From Enterobacter_D sp963521185 (GTDB lineage Bacteria > Pseudomonadota > Gammaproteobacteria > Enterobacterales > Enterobacteriaceae): a stretch of 64,000 bases of DNA. The notes under the pieces were generated by a model. It was not told the origin of the DNA, did no database searches, and saw only the letters and a list, made by a program, of their open reading frames with translations. The DNA lies in NCBI GenBank assembly GCA_963521185.1, contig CAUQTV010000003.1:434001-498000 (forward strand). The letters are read 5' to 3'. How positions within the stretch are numbered: the stretch's first letter is position 1; every line of letters begins with the position of its first letter. Positions 52,115 to 60,500 of the stretch are shown one piece after another. The translations under genes were made by a program, and so were the position numbers.

Positions 52115-52725
52115 CATTTCTCCAGCAGGCGGCGCTGCATTTCGCATTCAAATAAAAACTCCAGACCTTCGAGATGACGCCGGGCCTCGGCCACACTGCG
52201 TCCCCAGCAGGTTAAACCATGACCGCGCAAGAGGAAACCATATTGCAGCGGATACGACTGCGCAACATCCTCAATACGGCGGGCCAGGGCATCAATATCC
52301 TGATCGTTATCGAAAAGGGCAATCGATACGCTATCAAGATGCGAGCGCTGTCCGAATAACGATTTTTGCATTTCATAACCGTGCAGCGTTAATGCGGCCC
52401 CGCGCGTAACGCGGGACAGCACCGTGGCGTTAACGGTATGCACATGCAGCACGGCGTTGGCGTCGGGAAAGAGACGATAGACCAGCGTATGCAGGCCGGT
52501 TTCCGCCGAGGGCGTGCGACCGGACGGCGCGCGGTTGGTGGCGATCTCCACCTGGAGGAAGTCGGCAGGGGTCAGGCTGCCTTTGTCTTTGCCGGATTCG
52601 CTGATCCAGCAGGCGTGAGCGTCTTCGCGCACGGACATGTTGCCGCCCGTCGCGGGTGCCCAGCCTTTTACGCCTATCCAGTGACAGGCATCGACGAGGG
52701 CAGAGAGTTGCAGGTTGTCTGTCAT
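52114..52725 (-). CDS. mtnB: MtnB, methylthioribulose-1-phosphate dehydratase
   Basis: A 203-residue class II aldolase-type protein with AAGGA before its ATG. Zinc-site histidines in AVLHVHTVNATV and the later GHGLTCWGRSVAEA; also ATGGNMSVRED and WISESGKDKG. It dehydrates methylthioribulose-1-phosphate. First gene of mtnBCD, divergent from ybdL over a MetJ box. Confidence 0.97.
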   Translation of the reverse strand: MTDNLQLSALVDACHWIGVKGWAPATGGNMSVREDAHACWISESGKDKGSLTPADFLQVEIATNRAPSGRTPSAETGLHTLVYRLFPDANAVLHVHTVNATVLSRVTRGAALTLHGYEMQKSLFGQRSHLDSVSIALFDNDQDIDALARRIEDVAQSYPLQYGFLLRGHGLTCWGRSVAEARRHLEGLEFLFECEMQRRLLEK

Positions 52726-52768
52726 AGCGTTCCTTTATGCCACCTGGGCAGGAATATCGTTATTGTTT

Positions 52769-52784
52769 AGACGTCTAAGCGTCT
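52769..52784. promoter_or_regulatory. MetJ operator between mtnB and ybdL
   Basis: AGACGTCT (52769-52776) perfect met box followed directly by AAGCGTCT (6 of 8). Placed between the divergent mtnB and ybdL starts, so both should respond to methionine supply. Confidence 0.82.
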
Positions 52785-52851
52785 TGATTGCCAAATATTA
52801 ACATCGTGTTATAGTGGCAGCAACACAAGTATGACACGCAGGCACGCACTC

Positions 52852-54012
52852 ATGAGCAATAACAGGCTGATTCCTCAAAGTAAACTCCCCGCCCTCGGCA
52901 CCACCATTTTTACCCAGATGAGCGCGCTGGCGGCGCAACACCAGGCGATTAATCTGTCGCAGGGGTTCCCGGATTACGATGGCCCGCGCTATTTGCAGGA
53001 GCGCCTGGCGCACCATGTTGCCCAGGGCGCGAATCAGTATGCGCCGATGACCGGCGTGCAGGCGCTGCGTGATGCGATTGCCGATAAAACCGGGGCGCTG
53101 TACGGCTATCGACCGGATGCTAACACCGATGTCACCGTTACCGCTGGCGCGACCGAAGCGTTATATGCGGCGATCACCGCGCTGGTCCGCAAGGATGATG
53201 AAGTGATCTGCTTTGATCCCAGCTACGACAGCTACGCGCCTGCGGTGGAACTGTCCGGCGGCGTGCTCAAACGCATCGCGCTGCAACCGCCGCACTTTCG
53301 CGTCGACTGGCAGGCGTTTGCTGCGCTGCTGAGTGATAAAACCCGTCTGGTGATCCTGAATACGCCCCACAACCCGTCGGCGACGGTGTGGGCGAAAGAG
53401 GATTTTGCCGCGCTGTGGCAGGCGATTGCTGAGCGTGAGATTTACGTGCTCAGTGACGAAGTGTACGAACACATCTGCTTTGCCAAAGAGGGTCATGCCA
53501 GCGTGCTGGCTCACCCGCAGCTGCGGGAGCGCGCGGTGGCGGTATCGTCCTTTGGTAAGACCTATCACATGACCGGCTGGAAAGTGGGCTACTGTGTGGC
53601 ACCGGCGGCCATCAGCGCTGAGCTACGTAAAGTGCACCAGTATTTAACCTTCTCGGTGAACACGCCGGCGCAGCTGGCGCTGGCGGACATGCTGCGGGAA
53701 GCGCCTGGACACTACCACGAGCTACCGGCGTTCTATCAGCAAAAGCGCGATCTGCTGGTGAATGCGTTACGCGACAGCCGGCTGGAGATTTTGCCCTGCG
53801 AAGGCACCTATTTCCTGCTCGCCGACTACAGCGCCATTTCCGATGTGGACGACGTCAGTTTTTGCCAGTGGCTGACCAAAGAGGTGGGCGTGGCGGCGAT
53901 CCCTCTGTCGGTATTCTGTGCCGATCCGTTCCCGCACAAATTGATTCGCCTCTGCTTTGCGAAGCAGTCGTCTACGCTGCTCGCCGCCGCGGAACGACTG
54001 TGCCAGCTATAG
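52852..54012 (+). CDS. ybdL: YbdL, methionine (2-oxo-4-methylthiobutanoate) aminotransferase
   Basis: A 386-residue fold-type I aminotransferase, identical in length to E. coli YbdL from ATG 52852. PLP motifs: TAGATEALYAAI, NTPHNPSATVW, LSDEVYEHI and the Lys of SSFGKTYHMTGWKVGY; final Arg in LIRLCFAK. It prefers aromatic and methionine-type substrates and supplies the last step of salvage, making methionine from its 2-oxo acid. The MetJ box upstream ties it to the mtn genes. Confidence 0.96.
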   Translation: MSNNRLIPQSKLPALGTTIFTQMSALAAQHQAINLSQGFPDYDGPRYLQERLAHHVAQGANQYAPMTGVQALRDAIADKTGALYGYRPDANTDVTVTAGATEALYAAITALVRKDDEVICFDPSYDSYAPAVELSGGVLKRIALQPPHFRVDWQAFAALLSDKTRLVILNTPHNPSATVWAKEDFAALWQAIAEREIYVLSDEVYEHICFAKEGHASVLAHPQLRERAVAVSSFGKTYHMTGWKVGYCVAPAAISAELRKVHQYLTFSVNTPAQLALADMLREAPGHYHELPAFYQQKRDLLVNALRDSRLEILPCEGTYFLLADYSAISDVDDVSFCQWLTKEVGVAAIPLSVFCADPFPHKLIRLCFAKQSSTLLAAAERLCQL

Positions 54013-54026
54013 TCTGTTAAATCGCG

Positions 54027-54653
54027 CTACTTCACCGTCCAGGCTCGTGAAAACCGGCGGTCTGCAAAGAGTTCCAGCAGGCCGTTGATCTGCTTAAGCC
54101 GCAGGACTTCATCGCTGTCCATGCCCAGATCGTTGCCGATCCGCTCGTCACTCCAGCCAAGCTGCGCCAGTTCGCGCACAATCTCTGACATCTCCTGGAT
54201 CTGGTGCCGTCCCCGGGCGCGATTGTGGCGAATGGTCGCCGCCATGCGTTCCGATTTACCGCCGTTGCCGGGGCGCAGGCAGCTCACCGGCAGATAACCT
54301 CGCAGCTGCGCTTTCAGTGCGGCCTTGCCCGTGCCCAGCGCATGGCGGTGAAAACCGTCGACGATCTCATAGTGCTGTGGATCCTGTTCGATGGCGACGA
54401 TGGGCTGCGTAAACCCGTCGGCGATCAGTGACTTGAGCAGCAGTCGTTTTTCCGGCGGCGCAACGTTATTGGGGTTGTAGTCGTTGGGGGTCACCGCGTC
54501 CTGTTTAACCCACAGCACGCAGTCAACGGGCTGATCGCGAAAGGGGCTAAGCGCGTGCAGCGCCAGGCGAAAGGCATTGATGGCGTCAATACGATCGCTT
54601 TCCGGCATGGAAGAGAGATAGTCCTGTAATTCACCTATGAGTCGCTGTCGCAT
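54027..54653 (-). CDS. ybdM: YbdM, ParB/Srx-like protein (IbrB-type)
   Basis: A 208-residue protein from ATG 54653, with AGGAGT 11 bases upstream inside the ybdN 3' end; a GTG at 54665 overlaps that site. A ParB/sulfiredoxin-like domain has NDYNPNNVAPPEKRLLLKSL and the nucleotide-type loop YEIVDGFHRHALG. A helix-turn-helix-like end (GWSDERIGNDLGMDSDEVLR) follows. Overlaps ybdN by 19 bases. Homologs always travel with YbdN/IbrA-type genes. Biochemical role unknown. Confidence 0.93.
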   Translation of the reverse strand: MRQRLIGELQDYLSSMPESDRIDAINAFRLALHALSPFRDQPVDCVLWVKQDAVTPNDYNPNNVAPPEKRLLLKSLIADGFTQPIVAIEQDPQHYEIVDGFHRHALGTGKAALKAQLRGYLPVSCLRPGNGGKSERMAATIRHNRARGRHQIQEMSEIVRELAQLGWSDERIGNDLGMDSDEVLRLKQINGLLELFADRRFSRAWTVK

Positions 54654-55861
54654 AGTATTCCCCACTCCTTGCGTTTTTGTTTCATCCGTTCGCTGTAGCG
54701 CTTGTAGTTGCCCGCTTTGGTCGGGCTAAACGACAACGCGCGACACCAGTAATCATTGTTGAGCAGCACCTTGCAGATGCGCCGCCACGAGGGGATATCT
54801 TTTGCACCCGTATCGCCCTGCTGGGTATCGGGGATCTCCGCCATACCGTGCTTTTTATACCAGTGGAGATAGGTGGCGATTTTATTGCAGTAGTGATCCG
54901 CCGTTGGCGCAGGGAGGCTGTCTAACAAAAAATGGGCGTAGCTTTGCCAGGTGTGCCCCTCGGGCTTGCTGAGGCTGCGGTGTCCGTAAAAGCGGTTGTC
55001 CTGGCCCGCGTAAATCCCGCCGCTGTGCACGCCGGTGACCCGCTCGCACATGTTGGCCCAGCGTTCGGGTTCGAGAATATGGTAAAGCCACAGCCCCTGA
55101 CGTTGTTCGGGGCCAAAGGGTTCGCAGATGCGCATATAGCGCAGCGGCACCCCGGCCTGATACATCAGATCGTAGAGCCGGTTATAGCAGCCGCCGGATT
55201 TCGCAAACCATGTCCAGATATCGGCGGTTTTCCAGTCGTAAATCGGGTAGACGTACCAGCAGTTGCCCTGCGGCGTGGCGGTGGTCCAGGGCTTGTCGTC
55301 AGCGTAGCGCTGCTTGCGGGCAGAGGAGATGGTTAAAAAGCGGTTGTAGGATTCATCCGCGCGGATACCGACCAGCATCGCCGCAGGTCGCTTTGCCGCA
55401 AACCAGTCGGCGAAGTGCTGCACAAAGCGCTCAAAGTTCATGCCCGGCTGGTAAAAAGGGAAGTAGTGCGGATCGGTGATTGCATCAGGCGGCGGCTGCC
55501 GGACCCAGGCTTTACCGGGCTGCCAGCACTGCCACTCGGGTTCAAATTGCGAGAGCGCGTTCTGCGTGGTAAGCGGCAGTGCCACCCAGTAAAACGTCTC
55601 AATGACGTCGTGATAGGTTTCCCGCATTTTTTCAATATGATTGATAGTGCAGGTGAATTGCGCTTCCCAGTCAATAAACAGGACGTGGATCTTTTTACCG
55701 TACTTGCGCGCAAGCTGGGCCGCGAGATGTAACATCACGGTCGAGTCTTTGCCTCCTGAAAAAGAGACGCAGAGGTGCGGGAAGTTTTCCAGCGCCCATG
55801 TAATACGCGTCAGGCTGGCGTCTAAGACATTTTCTTGCAACGGCTGTTTATACGCTGACAT
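54635..55861 (-). CDS. ybdN: YbdN, PAPS reductase-like protein (IbrA-type, DUF3440)
   Basis: A 408-residue protein from ATG 55861 (SAYKQPLQENVLDASLTRIT), matching the E. coli length of 406. The N-terminal PP-loop ATPase domain shows CVSFSGGKDSTVMLHLAAQL and HVLFIDWEAQF. The second part (PIYDWKTADIWTWFAKSGG, MRICEPFGPEQRQGLWLYH, GAKDIPSWRRICKVLLNNDYW) is the DUF3440 type. Related to IbrA and distantly to DndC-like sulfur-transfer proteins. Two-gene operon with ybdM. Function unproven. Confidence 0.94.
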   Translation of the reverse strand: MSAYKQPLQENVLDASLTRITWALENFPHLCVSFSGGKDSTVMLHLAAQLARKYGKKIHVLFIDWEAQFTCTINHIEKMRETYHDVIETFYWVALPLTTQNALSQFEPEWQCWQPGKAWVRQPPPDAITDPHYFPFYQPGMNFERFVQHFADWFAAKRPAAMLVGIRADESYNRFLTISSARKQRYADDKPWTTATPQGNCWYVYPIYDWKTADIWTWFAKSGGCYNRLYDLMYQAGVPLRYMRICEPFGPEQRQGLWLYHILEPERWANMCERVTGVHSGGIYAGQDNRFYGHRSLSKPEGHTWQSYAHFLLDSLPAPTADHYCNKIATYLHWYKKHGMAEIPDTQQGDTGAKDIPSWRRICKVLLNNDYWCRALSFSPTKAGNYKRYSERMKQKRKEWGILCDSDS

Positions 55862-55974
55862 CGATAATGATCCCGCGAACAGGTTAATGTGGCTAATCAC
55901 GTTTGCATTGACGGAATAACTAAAAAGATAAATATGATGAATGTTTATTACGCCGTGGTTGGCCGCATCGTCGC

Positions 55975-56874
55975 TTACTCCGCATTCATGTTTTCAATAA
56001 ATTGGGCGAAAGTATTGTCATTCAACGAGGTGCGATTGTACATCATAAAAATATCTACTGCGGGCAAGGGTTTGCCAATGTCGACCTGCATTAAGCCAAA
56101 GGATGACTCAAAATAGCGTAATGCCGAGACAGGGACAATGCCGACCAGATCGGTATGGCTTATCATCGTCAGAATGGAAATAAAACAGTCGCTGCGAAAG
56201 AGGATGTTACGATTCGGCAGCAGCGTTTCCAGACTTATTTGCAGATTCTTCGCCCCCTGCTCAGGGGTGGAAAAAAAGGTGAAATCCTCTTCAAGGACTT
56301 TGGCCGCGCTCGCCTGCGGGGTCAGGCGGGGATGGTCTTTACGGCAGACAATCGCCAGCGGTTCTCGCTTATAGATTGAGCAGGCGATTGAGCGGCTTGC
56401 CAGCGGGAAAAGTGACACGATCAAATCCGCTTTTCGATAGCTCAGCAGGTCTTCTACGCTCTCAGGAGTAATAAAGATATTGCGATGCTCAACCGCATAG
56501 CCCGATTTTTCACGCAGCATTTTGATCAATGTCAGAATACCATCGGCAACCAATAACTGTGGGCTGTAGATAACGAAGGTTTTCGACAGCTCGCTGCTAT
56601 TCATTATATTAATGGTTTTCTCAAGTTGATTGAGATTTTCTTCCAGATGCTGATGCAGATTGATGCCGACCGTAGTGGGGACGACGCCTTTGCCTGAGCG
56701 AATAAACAGCGGATCGTTAAGCTGAGTGCGCAGTCGCTGCAACGACTGACTTACCGCCGAAGGGGTAATGAATAAGGTTTCAGCAGCTTTACTAATGCTT
56801 TGATGCTGATAAATGCATTCGAAAATCACCAGCAGGTTAAGATCGAATTTCTTCAGGTCATAGAGATTAGCCAT
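55975..56874 (-). CDS. ybdO: YbdO, LysR-family transcriptional regulator
   Basis: A 299-residue LysR protein closely matching the E. coli YbdO start (MANLYDLKKFDLNLLVIFEC). Winged helix-turn-helix in SISKAAETLFITPSAVSQSL, then a ligand-binding domain. It lies upstream of ybdN in the same direction, 113 bases apart. In E. coli dsbG follows toward ahpC; here that gene is missing. Confidence 0.94.
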   Translation of the reverse strand: MANLYDLKKFDLNLLVIFECIYQHQSISKAAETLFITPSAVSQSLQRLRTQLNDPLFIRSGKGVVPTTVGINLHQHLEENLNQLEKTINIMNSSELSKTFVIYSPQLLVADGILTLIKMLREKSGYAVEHRNIFITPESVEDLLSYRKADLIVSLFPLASRSIACSIYKREPLAIVCRKDHPRLTPQASAAKVLEEDFTFFSTPEQGAKNLQISLETLLPNRNILFRSDCFISILTMISHTDLVGIVPVSALRYFESSFGLMQVDIGKPLPAVDIFMMYNRTSLNDNTFAQFIENMNAE

Positions 56875-57420
56875 TGTTCATCCTGATTAGCTGACTCGTG
56901 ATTTACGTTTCATGAAGGCCACATCTAAAACATTCATTAACGTGATGAGTGGTTACAATCCGTTGTTTGCTGCGTTTAAATATAGTTGAATCAAAACTAA
57001 ATATATCATGAAAACCAATAATTCATAACGGTGTCCCAGGCTATGCGTGTGGTGTTACGGGTAAAACTGGGATCGCCATCTCATTTTCAGCGTGAAAGTG
57101 TCTGTGAGGCAAAACCTATCACAACCATAGATGAGACCTTAACACTGACGCGTTGCCCTTTGAATCCTGGGGTGTTGTAATCGCCGGTGCTGTAATGGCC
57201 GGCGGGCTGTTCAGACATCAGGGCCACTTCGGGTGGCCTTTTTAATGTGCGTCATTTATGGCACTGAGGGCAGTTTCGTGCTCTGGTGCAATTTTCGTTC
57301 ACAATGTTGATTTCGATGGGTTGTTAGATATCGCTGATTGATTTGATAATGCAAACGCATTAGCCGACTCAGGAAAAATTCGGTAACTTACATCTCAACG
57401 AAACCACGGAGGAAGTATAG
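56875..57420. other. 546-base region without a recognised gene between ybdO and ahpC
   Basis: In E. coli dsbG occupies this place; no dsbG or remnant is recognisable on either strand. The right part (57320-57420) is the ahpC promoter and leader, where the stretch GCATTAGCCGA and the site GGAGGAAG before the ATG resemble E. coli, and peroxide control by OxyR is expected. At 57222-57243 there is an intrinsic terminator with no gene in front of it. The remainder, 56900-57200, shows nothing I can name. Confidence 0.6.
57222..57243 (+). terminator. Orphan intrinsic terminator upstream of ahpC
   Basis: GGCCAC (57222-57227), loop TTCGG, GTGGCC (57233-57238), then five T. A strong plus-strand terminator with no recognised plus-strand gene before it. 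Confidence 0.75.
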
Positions 57421-57984
57421 ATGTCTTTAATCAACACCAAAATCAAACCTTTTAAAAACCAGGCGTTCAAAAACGGTGAATTCATCGAAGTCACCGAGAA
57501 AGATACCGAAGGTCGCTGGAGCGTCTTCTTCTTCTACCCGGCTGACTTCACTTTCGTATGCCCGACCGAACTGGGCGACGTGGCAGATCATCACGATGAA
57601 CTGCAAAAACTGGGCGTGGATGTTTACTCTGTTTCTACCGATACCCACTTCACCCATAAAGCATGGCACGGCAGTTCTGAAACCATCGCTAAAATCAAAT
57701 ACGCGATGATCGGCGACCCAACAGGTGCCCTGACCCGTAACTTCGAAAACATGCGTGAAGATGAAGGTCTGGCTGACCGTGGTACTTTCATCGTTGACCC
57801 GCAGGGCATCATCCAGGCTATCGAAGTCACCGCTGAAGGCATTGGCCGCGATGCGTCTGACCTGCTGCGTAAAATCAAAGCCGCTCAGTACGTTGCTTCC
57901 CACCCAGGCGAAGTATGCCCGGCTAAATGGAAAGAAGGCGATGCGACTCTGGCTCCGTCTCTGGACCTGGTTGGCAAAATCTAA
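57421..57984 (+). CDS. ahpC: AhpC, alkyl hydroperoxide reductase peroxiredoxin
   Basis: A 187-residue typical 2-Cys peroxiredoxin: peroxidatic Cys 47 in FTFVCPTELGD, resolving Cys 166 in GEVCPAKW, and the GGIG-like region replaced as in enterobacterial AhpC. It reduces hydrogen peroxide and organic peroxides and is recycled by AhpF. Codon use is strongly biased (CTG, AAA, GGC, TTC), fitting a highly expressed gene. Strong ribosome site GGAGGAA. Confidence 0.98.
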   Translation: MSLINTKIKPFKNQAFKNGEFIEVTEKDTEGRWSVFFFYPADFTFVCPTELGDVADHHDELQKLGVDVYSVSTDTHFTHKAWHGSSETIAKIKYAMIGDPTGALTRNFENMREDEGLADRGTFIVDPQGIIQAIEVTAEGIGRDASDLLRKIKAAQYVASHPGEVCPAKWKEGDATLAPSLDLVGKI

Positions 57985-57999
57985 ATTTCCGTCGTCTTT

Positions 58000-58075
58000 G
58001 CCCGGCGGCGCTACGCTTGCACGGGCCTACGGATTGTAGGCCGGGTAAACAACGTGCCACCCGGCAGTTTTGCCC
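58000..58075. repeat. REP/BIME units between ahpC and ahpF
   Basis: GCCCGGCGGCGCTACGCTTG with ACGGGCCTACGGATTG, and a facing unit TAGGCCGGGTAAACAACG with GCCACCCGGC. Same family as at 31992. Confidence 0.8.
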
Positions 58076-58083
58076 GACGGCTC

Positions 58084-58106
58084 ACGGGTGCTTTGCACCC
58101 GTTTTT
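58084..58106 (+). terminator. Intrinsic terminator between ahpC and ahpF
   Basis: ACGGGTGC (58084-58091), loop TTT, GCACCCGT (58095-58102), then four more T. Expected to lower ahpF transcript relative to ahpC. Confidence 0.8.
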
Positions 58107-58188
58107 CCACACGCAGAATCATTCAAGTTGCATTCAGGCTCCATGATTGAGGCAACCTGAATGATGATATGTAAGCCCAGGAGATAAC

Positions 58189-59754
58189 ATGCTCGACACT
58201 AACATGAAAACCCAGCTCAAAGCCTATCTTGAGCGACTGACCAAACCTGTTGAGTTGATTGCCACGCTGGATGACAGCGCTAAATCGGCAGAAATCAAGG
58301 AACTGTTGGCTGAAATCGCGGAACTGTCAGACAAGGTCTCTTTTAAAGAAGACAATACGCTGCCAGTGCGCAAACCCTCATTCCTGATAACTAATCCAGG
58401 CTCTGATAAAGGCCCGCGCTTCGCCGGTTCCCCGCTGGGGCATGAATTTACCTCGCTGGTGCTGGCCTTGCTGTGGACCGGCGGTCACCCGTCGAAAGAA
58501 GCGCAGACGCTGCTTGAGCAGATCCGCGATATCGACGGCGATTTTGAATTCGAAACCTATTACTCGCTGACCTGCCACAACTGTCCGGACGTGGTTCAGG
58601 CGCTGAACCTGATGGCGGTACTGAACCCGCGTATCAAACACACGGCGATTGACGGTGGGGCGTTCCAGAACGAAATCACCGATCGCAACGTGATGGGCGT
58701 TCCGGCGGTGTTTGTGAACGGCAAAGAGTTTGGTCAGGGTCGCATGACGCTGACAGAAATCGTGGCAAAAATTGATACCGGCGCAGAAAAACGTGCGGCG
58801 GATGAGCTGAACAAACGTGATGCTTACGACGTGCTGATCGTTGGCTCTGGCCCGGCAGGTGCGGCGGCAGCGGTCTACTCCGCGCGTAAAGGCATTCGTA
58901 CCGGCTTGATGGGCGAACGTTTTGGCGGTCAGGTGCTGGATACGGTAGATATTGAAAACTACATCTCCGTGCCGAAAACCGAAGGCCAGAAACTGGCGGG
59001 CGCACTGAAAGCGCACGTCGATGACTACAACGTTGATGTTATCGATACCCAAAGCGCGACTAAACTGACGCCTGCTGCCGTTGAAGGCGGTCTGCATCAG
59101 ATTGAAACCGCGTCGGGTGCGGTGCTTAAAGCGCGCAGCGTGATCATCGCCACCGGTGCCAAATGGCGTAACATGAACGTACCGGGTGAAGATCAGTATC
59201 GCACCAAAGGCGTGACCTACTGCCCACACTGCGACGGCCCGCTGTTCAAAGGCAAACGCGTGGCGGTGATCGGCGGCGGTAACTCCGGCGTTGAAGCGGC
59301 CATTGACCTCGCGGGGATCGTCGAACACGTGACGCTGCTGGAGTTCGCACCTGAAATGAAAGCCGACCAGGTATTGCAGGATAAAGTCCGCAGCCTTTCA
59401 AACGTCGACATCATTCTCAATGCCCAGACCACGGAAGTGAAAGGCGACGGCACGAAACTGACCGGCCTTGAATACCGTGACCGCGTGAGCGGTGATGTGC
59501 AACACATCGCGCTGGCAGGTATTTTCGTGCAGATTGGTTTGCTGCCAAACACTACATGGCTGGAAGGCGCGATTGAGCGTAACCGCATGGGTGAAATCAT
59601 CATTGATGCGAAGTGTGAAACCAGCGTCAAAGGCGTGTTTGCCGCAGGCGACTGCACCACCGTGCCGTACAAACAGATCATTATCGCCACCGGCGAAGGT
59701 GCGAAAGCCTCACTGAGCGCGTTTGATTATTTGATCCGCACCAAAACCGCATAA
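58189..59754 (+). CDS. ahpF: AhpF, alkyl hydroperoxide reductase flavoprotein
   Basis: A 521-residue FAD/NADH-dependent disulfide reductase, same length as E. coli. The N-terminal double thioredoxin fold has Cys 129 and 132 (LTCHNCPDVV). FAD motif VLIVGSGPAGAAAAVYSARK, second redox pair YCPHCDGPLF, NAD motif VAVIGGGNSGVEAAIDLAG, and VFAAGDCTTVPYKQ. It passes electrons from NADH to AhpC. Confidence 0.98.
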   Translation: MLDTNMKTQLKAYLERLTKPVELIATLDDSAKSAEIKELLAEIAELSDKVSFKEDNTLPVRKPSFLITNPGSDKGPRFAGSPLGHEFTSLVLALLWTGGHPSKEAQTLLEQIRDIDGDFEFETYYSLTCHNCPDVVQALNLMAVLNPRIKHTAIDGGAFQNEITDRNVMGVPAVFVNGKEFGQGRMTLTEIVAKIDTGAEKRAADELNKRDAYDVLIVGSGPAGAAAAVYSARKGIRTGLMGERFGGQVLDTVDIENYISVPKTEGQKLAGALKAHVDDYNVDVIDTQSATKLTPAAVEGGLHQIETASGAVLKARSVIIATGAKWRNMNVPGEDQYRTKGVTYCPHCDGPLFKGKRVAVIGGGNSGVEAAIDLAGIVEHVTLLEFAPEMKADQVLQDKVRSLSNVDIILNAQTTEVKGDGTKLTGLEYRDRVSGDVQHIALAGIFVQIGLLPNTTWLEGAIERNRMGEIIIDAKCETSVKGVFAAGDCTTVPYKQIIIATGEGAKASLSAFDYLIRTKTA

Positions 59755-59785
59755 GAACGTAAGACGACACCTGCAATGTCATCAG

Positions 59786-59815
59786 GAGGCTGCCTTTGGG
59801 TAGCCTCTTTTTTTT
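59786..59815 (+). terminator. Intrinsic terminator after ahpF
   Basis: GAGGCTGCC (59786-59794), loop TTTG, GGTAGCCTC (59799-59807) with one G-T pair, then eight T. Confidence 0.9.
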
Positions 59816-59837
59816 GCCCGCAGTCATTGGGCTGCAA

Positions 59838-59927
59838 TCACCAGTGCCGCTCTAAAAACAGCACCGCAGCAATAATGACGCCGCCGATGATGAAAAAAAG
59901 GGATGTGATAATCCATGCGTCGATCAT
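59838..59927 (-). CDS. Possible 29-residue single-helix membrane peptide
   Basis: ATG 59927 opens a 29-codon frame that reads like a small inner-membrane protein: MIDAWIITSLFFIIGGVIIA then AVLFLERHW. It has one hydrophobic helix with an acidic N-terminal end and a basic, Trp-ended C-terminus. An in-frame ATG at 59939 would add four residues (MRSL). The ribosome site is weak (GAGA). It lies alone between the ahpF terminator and rnk. I know no named homolog; many enterobacterial small proteins have this shape. Confidence 0.4.
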   Translation of the reverse strand: MIDAWIITSLFFIIGGVIIAAVLFLERHW

Positions 59928-60045
59928 GAGAGATCTCATAAAGTGGCATGCATTGAAGATATGTGCAAAAAATAGACAGCGATATACGACTTTCAGGTGA
60001 GGGAGTGGCGGAAAGAGGATGCGCTCGGCATCCTCTCAAAAAGCC

Positions 60046-60456
60046 TTAGCGGTTGAAATCACCGGCGGCTTCTGGCTGATAAAGAAGCTCAAGCACTTCA
60101 AGGTGCGTGTGCGCGCCCCCTGGCAAATCCCACTGAATGGTATCGCCGGTGCGCAGCCCGAGCAGCGCCGCGCCAACCGGGGCGAGCACCGACAGCTGGA
60201 CGCTGCTGTCGGTCATGTCTGCCGGGAACACCAGCGTGCGCACGCGGGTTTCACCGCTGGTGAGATCGCGAAACTTCACCTGGCTGTTCATGGTGACGAC
60301 ATCGTGCGGCATCAATTCCGGGGCGCACATCTGCGCGCGATCCAGCTCCGCAGTGAGCAAACTGGCGACAGGCAGGCTGGCATAGGGCGCTTGCTCCAGC
60401 AGGTGGTCGATGCGCGCGGCGTCGCGTTCATTGATGATAATGGCAGGTCTGGGCAT
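60046..60456 (-). CDS. rnk: Rnk, regulator of nucleoside diphosphate kinase (GreA-like)
   Basis: A 136-residue protein, same length as E. coli Rnk. A short N-terminal coiled coil (RPAIIINERDAARIDHLLEQ, LLTAELDRAQMCAPELMPHD) is followed by the FKBP-like GreA C-terminal domain (VTMNSQVKFRDLTSGE, LSVLAPVGAALLGLRTGDTI, GGAHTHLEVLELLYQPEAAG). Binds RNA polymerase near the secondary channel. In E. coli rna lies upstream on the same strand; here rna is absent. Confidence 0.96.
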   Translation of the reverse strand: MPRPAIIINERDAARIDHLLEQAPYASLPVASLLTAELDRAQMCAPELMPHDVVTMNSQVKFRDLTSGETRVRTLVFPADMTDSSVQLSVLAPVGAALLGLRTGDTIQWDLPGGAHTHLEVLELLYQPEAAGDFNR

Positions 60457-60500
60457 CTCTTACTCCATGTCGTGTGGCGATGAGTTCACCGCATCAATCC

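Noticed and set aside
55862..55974. Fur box before ybdN (CGATAATGATC near 55863)
   Set aside because: Only one half resembles the motif and the pair is not known as iron regulated, so the match is too weak to call.
57182..57245. Short frame reading GVVIAGAVMAGGLF before ahpC
   Set aside because: It ends inside the terminator hairpin and has no convincing start or ribosome site, so it is probably chance.
58378..59328. 316-codon open frame on the minus strand opposite ahpF
   Set aside because: It lies wholly within ahpF, whose product is unmistakable; long antisense frames are common in codon-biased GC-rich genes and the translation resembles no protein.
59824..60039. 71-codon minus-strand frame between ahpF and rnk
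   Set aside because: Composition is Arg/His/Cys-rich without structure; the 29-codon frame at 59838-59927 in another phase reads far more like a protein.
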